Assembly: GCA_004794785.1 (NCBI GenBank)
Contig: SJOL01001349.1
Coordinates: 770,513 to 834,512 of the forward strand
DNA length: 64,000 nt
DNA from: Opisthorchis felineus
Taxonomy: Eukaryota; Platyhelminthes; Trematoda; Opisthorchiida; Opisthorchiidae
Reading direction: 5' to 3'
Shown one piece after another: positions 59,525-64,000 of this stretch (position 1 is its first letter; each line of letters begins with the position of its first letter). The notes beneath the pieces are model-generated. The model saw only the letters and a list, made by a program, of their open reading frames with translations, ran no database searches and was not told the DNA's origin. A program made the translations under genes and the position numbers.

Positions 59525-61515
59525 CTGTAAGAAGAAAAGAAGGGTGCATGGGAGATAAGGCAGTTGCGGCGGTGAGCGAAGCTAGTTTGTAAAATCAGTC
59601 TTGCGAACACTGAAAACACCGTGTACGGGAAGAGAAATGAATGGGCTGTGGGAAAGTACAATCTAAATTGATTGACAAGCTTGTGTGTAATACTTGTGAC
59701 CATGAAGCCACTGCTCACATATCCAAAAATTGTCTTGAGATCGTCTATGAGTAAACTGGCTCTGCGATCAGGAGGCGCTTAAACTAACGTGTACGTTGAC
59801 CCTCTCAAAGTGTCCTACGAAAGAAATGTGAATTAAGTGACAAGTGGCGAGAAATAAAAAATCAGGTACCGATATATGACTGTCCCACTGTTCTGTAATT
59901 GTGTGGCCCGCCGAAACGCCCTAGTTACGACGAAATTTCGTAGGATCTACGTGCAGTGTTGTTTTGAGATATTTTGGTAATATGGAGAAAACGTATTAGG
60001 AAAAACCCACTATTTTCGACTAGACTCCGGGAAGTATCTCGACGATGAACCACAAATTGACTGCACATGAGCAATCATGATACTTATCGACCACTAATGA
60101 CCACATCGAACACCGGTTTGACAACTCGATCCGTTTGCACGATTTCTTCCGTTTGAATGGGCACCGCGGCCAACACCGACTAATCATGGGTCCGTTTGCT
60201 TCCAAAGCGGTGGTAACCACCCAAGCCGATTCGGCGGACGCGTAGTCCTGGTCAAAAAGCCACCTGACCGATCCCAATTACATCCGCCGTCTTATCAAGT
60301 GAGCCTATGTGGGATCGGTCAACTAACCTTTGGCTGGCAACTACAAGCTGCTGAGTTCGGGACGAGGGGCCTGCCGACAGGACACAAGCGACCGGTGAAT
60401 TCGACTTTGAAAAAAGCACGCCTCGCAAATCACACCAATATTTTCACACATTTTAAGACCCTAATTATGATGGAAAGACTTCACGGATGTGCTCATTTAA
60501 GTACTTAATTAGAGCCTTATGACTAGCCATTAAAATGTTTTTCCCCGTTTACAATCAAAGACGCATTTTTGTGTTCATTAAAAGAAAATCCTGTTCGACT
60601 GTGTGGCCCGGTTGGACAATAGGACAGTAAAAAAATGTTCCATCCATCAAGTCGACATTGGCGACGCCGCCCGGGGACTGATTCACCAAGTTCCTGATCA
60701 TTAGTCAGGATGTCATCACCTATCCCCCAGATTTTGTCCAGCACAGATATTTACCAGGAAAACGGATATTTTCTAGTCTGCCCACACAGGCGCACGTATG
60801 GCAAGTGAATCACTCAACCGGACACAAACCAAAGTTGCTAGTTCTCTGTTTCCTTCTGCGTAGTTTACCATAGATAATTTTGTAAAAAGTGGACAATAAA
60901 CAAGAAAATGGATAATTTTCGTCGTGTTGATGGGAGGACGGTCTGACAGTTCTTGCTGACAATGAACATGGGCACGGTTGAAATGAACTACCTCATACAG
61001 GAAAGAGAGAGGGAGAGTATGAATGAAATTTAACAGCCAACTAGCGGATTTAGGGGTGATTTTAGCCGAGCTGTCTGTTTCCGGATGGACAGCCGAAGTG
61101 GAGCAGAACAGGAAGATGTGGACTGTGTGTATCACAGACTTCCGATGTGGACAAGTCTATTGAAACGGTGGGTAAGATAATCACTGTTGCTGCATCAAGT
61201 TGACTAACTCTGAGTACGTTGGGTTTGAGCACGCTAACCCTACACATCAAAAGTTCATATCGCTAACTAAAACGTTTCGAAAATGTAATGAAGACAGTGT
61301 TAAATTTCGCCAAGACTGTCAAACATGATGCTGTGATCTAAGGCTACTTTTCTTCGTTGCGTCGGGTCATCTAAAACCCGTAACAGAATAACCATAATGA
61401 CCATAAAATCCGGATGAAAGCGCGGACGAAAAGGGGAAGACGGGTTAAAGTCTGCATCACAGAATGGGATTATGGTACACGAAGTGAAGTTGCGATGGTA
61501 GCATATCCAGACTAC
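59525..61515. other. Intron or upstream sequence of the receptor, no exon recognised
   Basis: I looked on the minus strand for an Ig or FN3 exon ending in phase 0 and found none with convincing splice sites. The longest minus frames (60020-60277 and 60773-61135) lack Ig/FN3 Trp/Cys/Tyr landmarks. Confidence 0.4.
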
Positions 61516-61529
61516 AACAGAACTGATCA

Positions 61530-61737
61530 TCGAAATCGAAAAAAATAGAAATCGTTCAGCTGTAGCGCCCTTCTGATGCTTAGCTGCCGTGCCACCCAAA
61601 GGAAGCAAGAGGGCTGGGATACTGTCAGGTTGCCCAAGCCTAGGCAGCGGAAGTCGAGAGGCAGAGGCCGGGTTCGAACCACGGACCTTCCGGTCAGTAA
61701 ATTCGCGCTCTAATCACCGAGCCATCTCGCCCATCAG
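61530..61737 (-). mobile_element. Complete tRNA-derived SINE with 14-bp target-site duplication
   Basis: Read on the minus strand it starts CTGATGGGCGAGATGGCTCG. It shows an A box (TGGCTCGGTGATTAGAG) and a B box (GGTTCGAACCC) in tRNA order. A body follows (ACTTCCGCTGCCTAGGCTTG, then GGGTGGCACGGCAGCTAAGC), and it ends in GAACGATTTCTATTTTTTTC. Both ends are flanked by the identical 14-mer AACAGAACTGATCA (61516-61529 and 61738-61751), which defines the element as 208 bp. Intact promoter boxes and a perfect duplication suggest a fairly young insertion. Confidence 0.88.
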
Positions 61738-62739
61738 AACAGAACTGATCACAGAGTTCTTAGTTGAAACAAGCTTATCTTATCTTATGAAACAAATTGT
61801 TTCGGTTAATGACGGTAGTTAAACTGAACTCGTAGTAACAGCGTGAACAGTCGGATGAACTTCGAAGGCTGGACAGAATTAAGGTGGTAAACGACAATCG
61901 GAATAAAAAAAGGCACTAAAGTCGAATCCATCCTGCACGATTGGCCAAAAATTCACAAGACAGTCAACCAGTGCAAAACAGATGGATGTGCACTGGACAC
62001 TCATGTGTTCATGGTTTTCGTTCCCATCTGGCTGTGATTTGCGTGAACGTTTCGTTGAAGGTATGTTACTAACTTATCACGCCAGACAGCGTGATCGGTT
62101 TTAACTGCTACGGCCCTCGGTGAATAGTACGGTTCAAATTGTGCTTCAGTCGAATGTTTCAATTCAGTTGTGCTCATTCAACGTTCACCCCGGGTACACT
62201 TTTCCAGCGCGTCAGACTGAAAAGCAATAAGTTGGAAAGCGAAACTGAGCTATCAGCTGCTGTATTGCTTGGCTTTCCGAGAGGATAACAGGCGCACCTG
62301 GATATACACTATGCTAGCACCACAGCAACCGTAACCGCGCAACCAGCTGTTGGAATGTCCGGTCCAACAGGTAAACAGCTGTTAACGGCTGGCGTGGCGC
62401 GGACGACCCAAACTAACAAGCTGTCGACAAGAAGTTGATATAGGAATGTTCCATATTTGAAATTCAACAATACGCGCAGAAAAGCGATGAGCAGACGGGT
62501 CTAAATACACATGTAGCACTAAAGACGGCCTGGGAAAGACAGTTTAGAAATACTAAATGCGACACTTAAAGCGCATCGTCTAAGCTCAGGAGTGGAGCTA
62601 CCCACGGATTGGTCGTAAAACTATGAAATAGGGCCGTCATACTCAATAATGATGGTGAAAATGTGTTCATTTCTTGCTGTCAGACAGAAATAGCTAGTAA
62701 GTTCGACAGCACGACGAGGCAGCTCACCTATTTGGTTTT

Positions 62740-62900
62740 AACTGAATCCCGGTTGAATATCTTGTTCATGATAGTCTTCAACTGAATGTGCTGCACAAAG
62801 GCCGCCTCACGCCTCAGTTGGTACGATACTCAAGATATCGCGGTATATTTTCTTGAAGGAAACTACTCATGAGGTTGTTGAGTTTTCAAGAGTCTTCTGT
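62740..62900 (+). repeat. CAACTGAATG-family repeat upstream of the receptor transmembrane exon
   Basis: TGGTTTTAACTGAATCCCGG, TCTTCAACTGAATGTGCTGC, GGCCGCCTCACGCCTCAGTT and CAAGATATCGCGGTATATTT match copy 1 closely. The end segment is lost after GAGGTTGTTG. Confidence 0.6.
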
Positions 62901-64000
62901 GTAATCTCCCTCACGAGAATCTACCTATTTTGGACCTGAGACACTGAGTTAAAACGGTCAGCTAAGGCATATGTTGGACATGGGTTTGCGCACAACAAGG
63001 CCTGCAGTTTAAAAGTACATGTTTCCTGGTACGACAAAACAGTGGTCAATTTCCGGTGAATGGGATATGCGAAGTAGACAGCCAGATAGTTGCCAGCCCC
63101 ACCCCTACATTAAGTTTCATCTCACCTTCACACGCAAGAGGGCGAGTAACAATCTACGGGCATATCCTGGCGAGTAGCGTACATGCATGGAATTCAGTCA
63201 CAGGGGTCCCGAAAAACTCAGCAACCCCATTGATTGTCTGACTCAAGATTACGAGACAGGAAGGCTAGAAATTTTGAGGTCATTCAGGAAGTGTCCACCC
63301 AGTATCAGGACTAAAGCTGTCAATGCAAGGATTAGTAATGGGGCCGTGTTGTACTTTGCGTGTAGTTTGGTCGATAAAACTCCCTACTTCATTTATTTCT
63401 GGCAAGAATCGATAGTGGCTTATCACAAGATGGTTGTATTTTCATCAACGAGAGTTGTCAGAATTGTTGCACTGATGGACCTATTAGATCTTCACTGAGC
63501 CAGATTTTCACCCTCCCACGTGCGTGTCTGCTAAGAGAGAAATGCACTACGCCACACAGGGTTCAGCATTGACGTCGGAGTTCGAAGGACGAAGTCTTCT
63601 ATGTAGAGATGTGTATGGATGAGTGAACGAGAGAGTACAAAGAATTTTATTCGAACTCTTCATCGCTGCCAACAATAACACTGCAACGATAAAAATTGCG
63701 TCTATCACAGCTTCAAACCTTGGTCACAGTTGGTAGACGTGGTCTTAACTGTCAGCATTGGATCCGCATCTGAGCCATTTTGCGAGCTACTGAACTATAA
63801 ACCCAGGAATCAGCAATATCCACCGAAAAGCTCAGTAGATGGCTTGCTTCACGAGTGTGTTCCCTCATAAAAGTGCAACAATGTACGCAAACCTTTGCAT
63901 CCGTGTCCGACAGGAGTTTGAAACAGGTGGCCGCTCATGTTTCTATGCTTCTATTGAATTACTCTGTTTCTGAACATCCAGTGTAAAAGGTACTCGTAGT
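62901..64000. other. No recognisable gene
   Basis: A 103-codon plus-strand frame (63187-63498) has no recognised motif. No ectodomain exon of the receptor was identified. Confidence 0.4.

Noticed and set aside
61589..61822. 77-codon plus-strand frame with GFEPRTFRSVNSRSNH
   Set aside because: This is the antisense of the SINE at 61530-61737; the apparent peptide is the reverse complement of its tRNA-like boxes.

Overview
The window looks like liver-fluke-type trematode (flatworm) nuclear DNA. It has long introns with GT-AG splice sites and moderate GC. It carries decayed non-LTR retrotransposons, a Penelope-like element, several tRNA-derived SINEs, and almost no long open reading frames. The organism call is inference from repeat content and gene architecture; no marker gene settles it.

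One host gene is well supported. Its 3' part lies on the minus strand from 59524 down to 32419 as eight exons whose reading phases all agree (2292 nt, 763 residues plus stop). The first visible exon encodes a transmembrane helix. The other seven encode a cytoplasmic tail of about 720 residues with polyglutamine, polyproline, histidine-rich and arginine-rich stretches and a PPPY motif. The ectodomain must be encoded upstream, probably beyond 64 kb. The architecture suits a neuronal-type adhesion or guidance receptor, but the family cannot be fixed from the tail. Its introns (1.0 to 7.5 kb) hold a Penelope-like element (47.8-48.5 kb), a LINE tail (55.4-55.8 kb), SINE copies, and an unexplained cysteine-rich open frame at 34.3-34.8 kb.

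The left half (1-31 kb) is accessory, repeat-rich DNA. Its main structure is a large inverted repeat centred near 18.7 kb. Two arms of about 3.65 kb (about 14.0-17.67 kb and 19.77-23.43 kb), near 97% identical by eye, flank a spacer of about 2.1 kb. Weaker matches continue outward to about 12.5 and 24.6 kb. Each arm carries the same inactivated LINE reverse transcriptase (YVDN/YADN in place of YADD), so a dead element was duplicated. The reading frame crosses the inner boundary cleanly only on the right, so the right arm looks like the parent. Other LINE remnants lie at 7.7-9.1 kb and 30.6-31.4 kb.

SINE-like families recur across the window. One copy at 61530-61737 is bounded by a perfect 14-bp target-site duplication. 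The remaining stretches (1-2.4, 3.5-6.0, 9.2-12.4, 24.6-27.4, 28-30.5 kb, most intron sequence, and most of 59.5-64 kb) hold nothing I can recognise.
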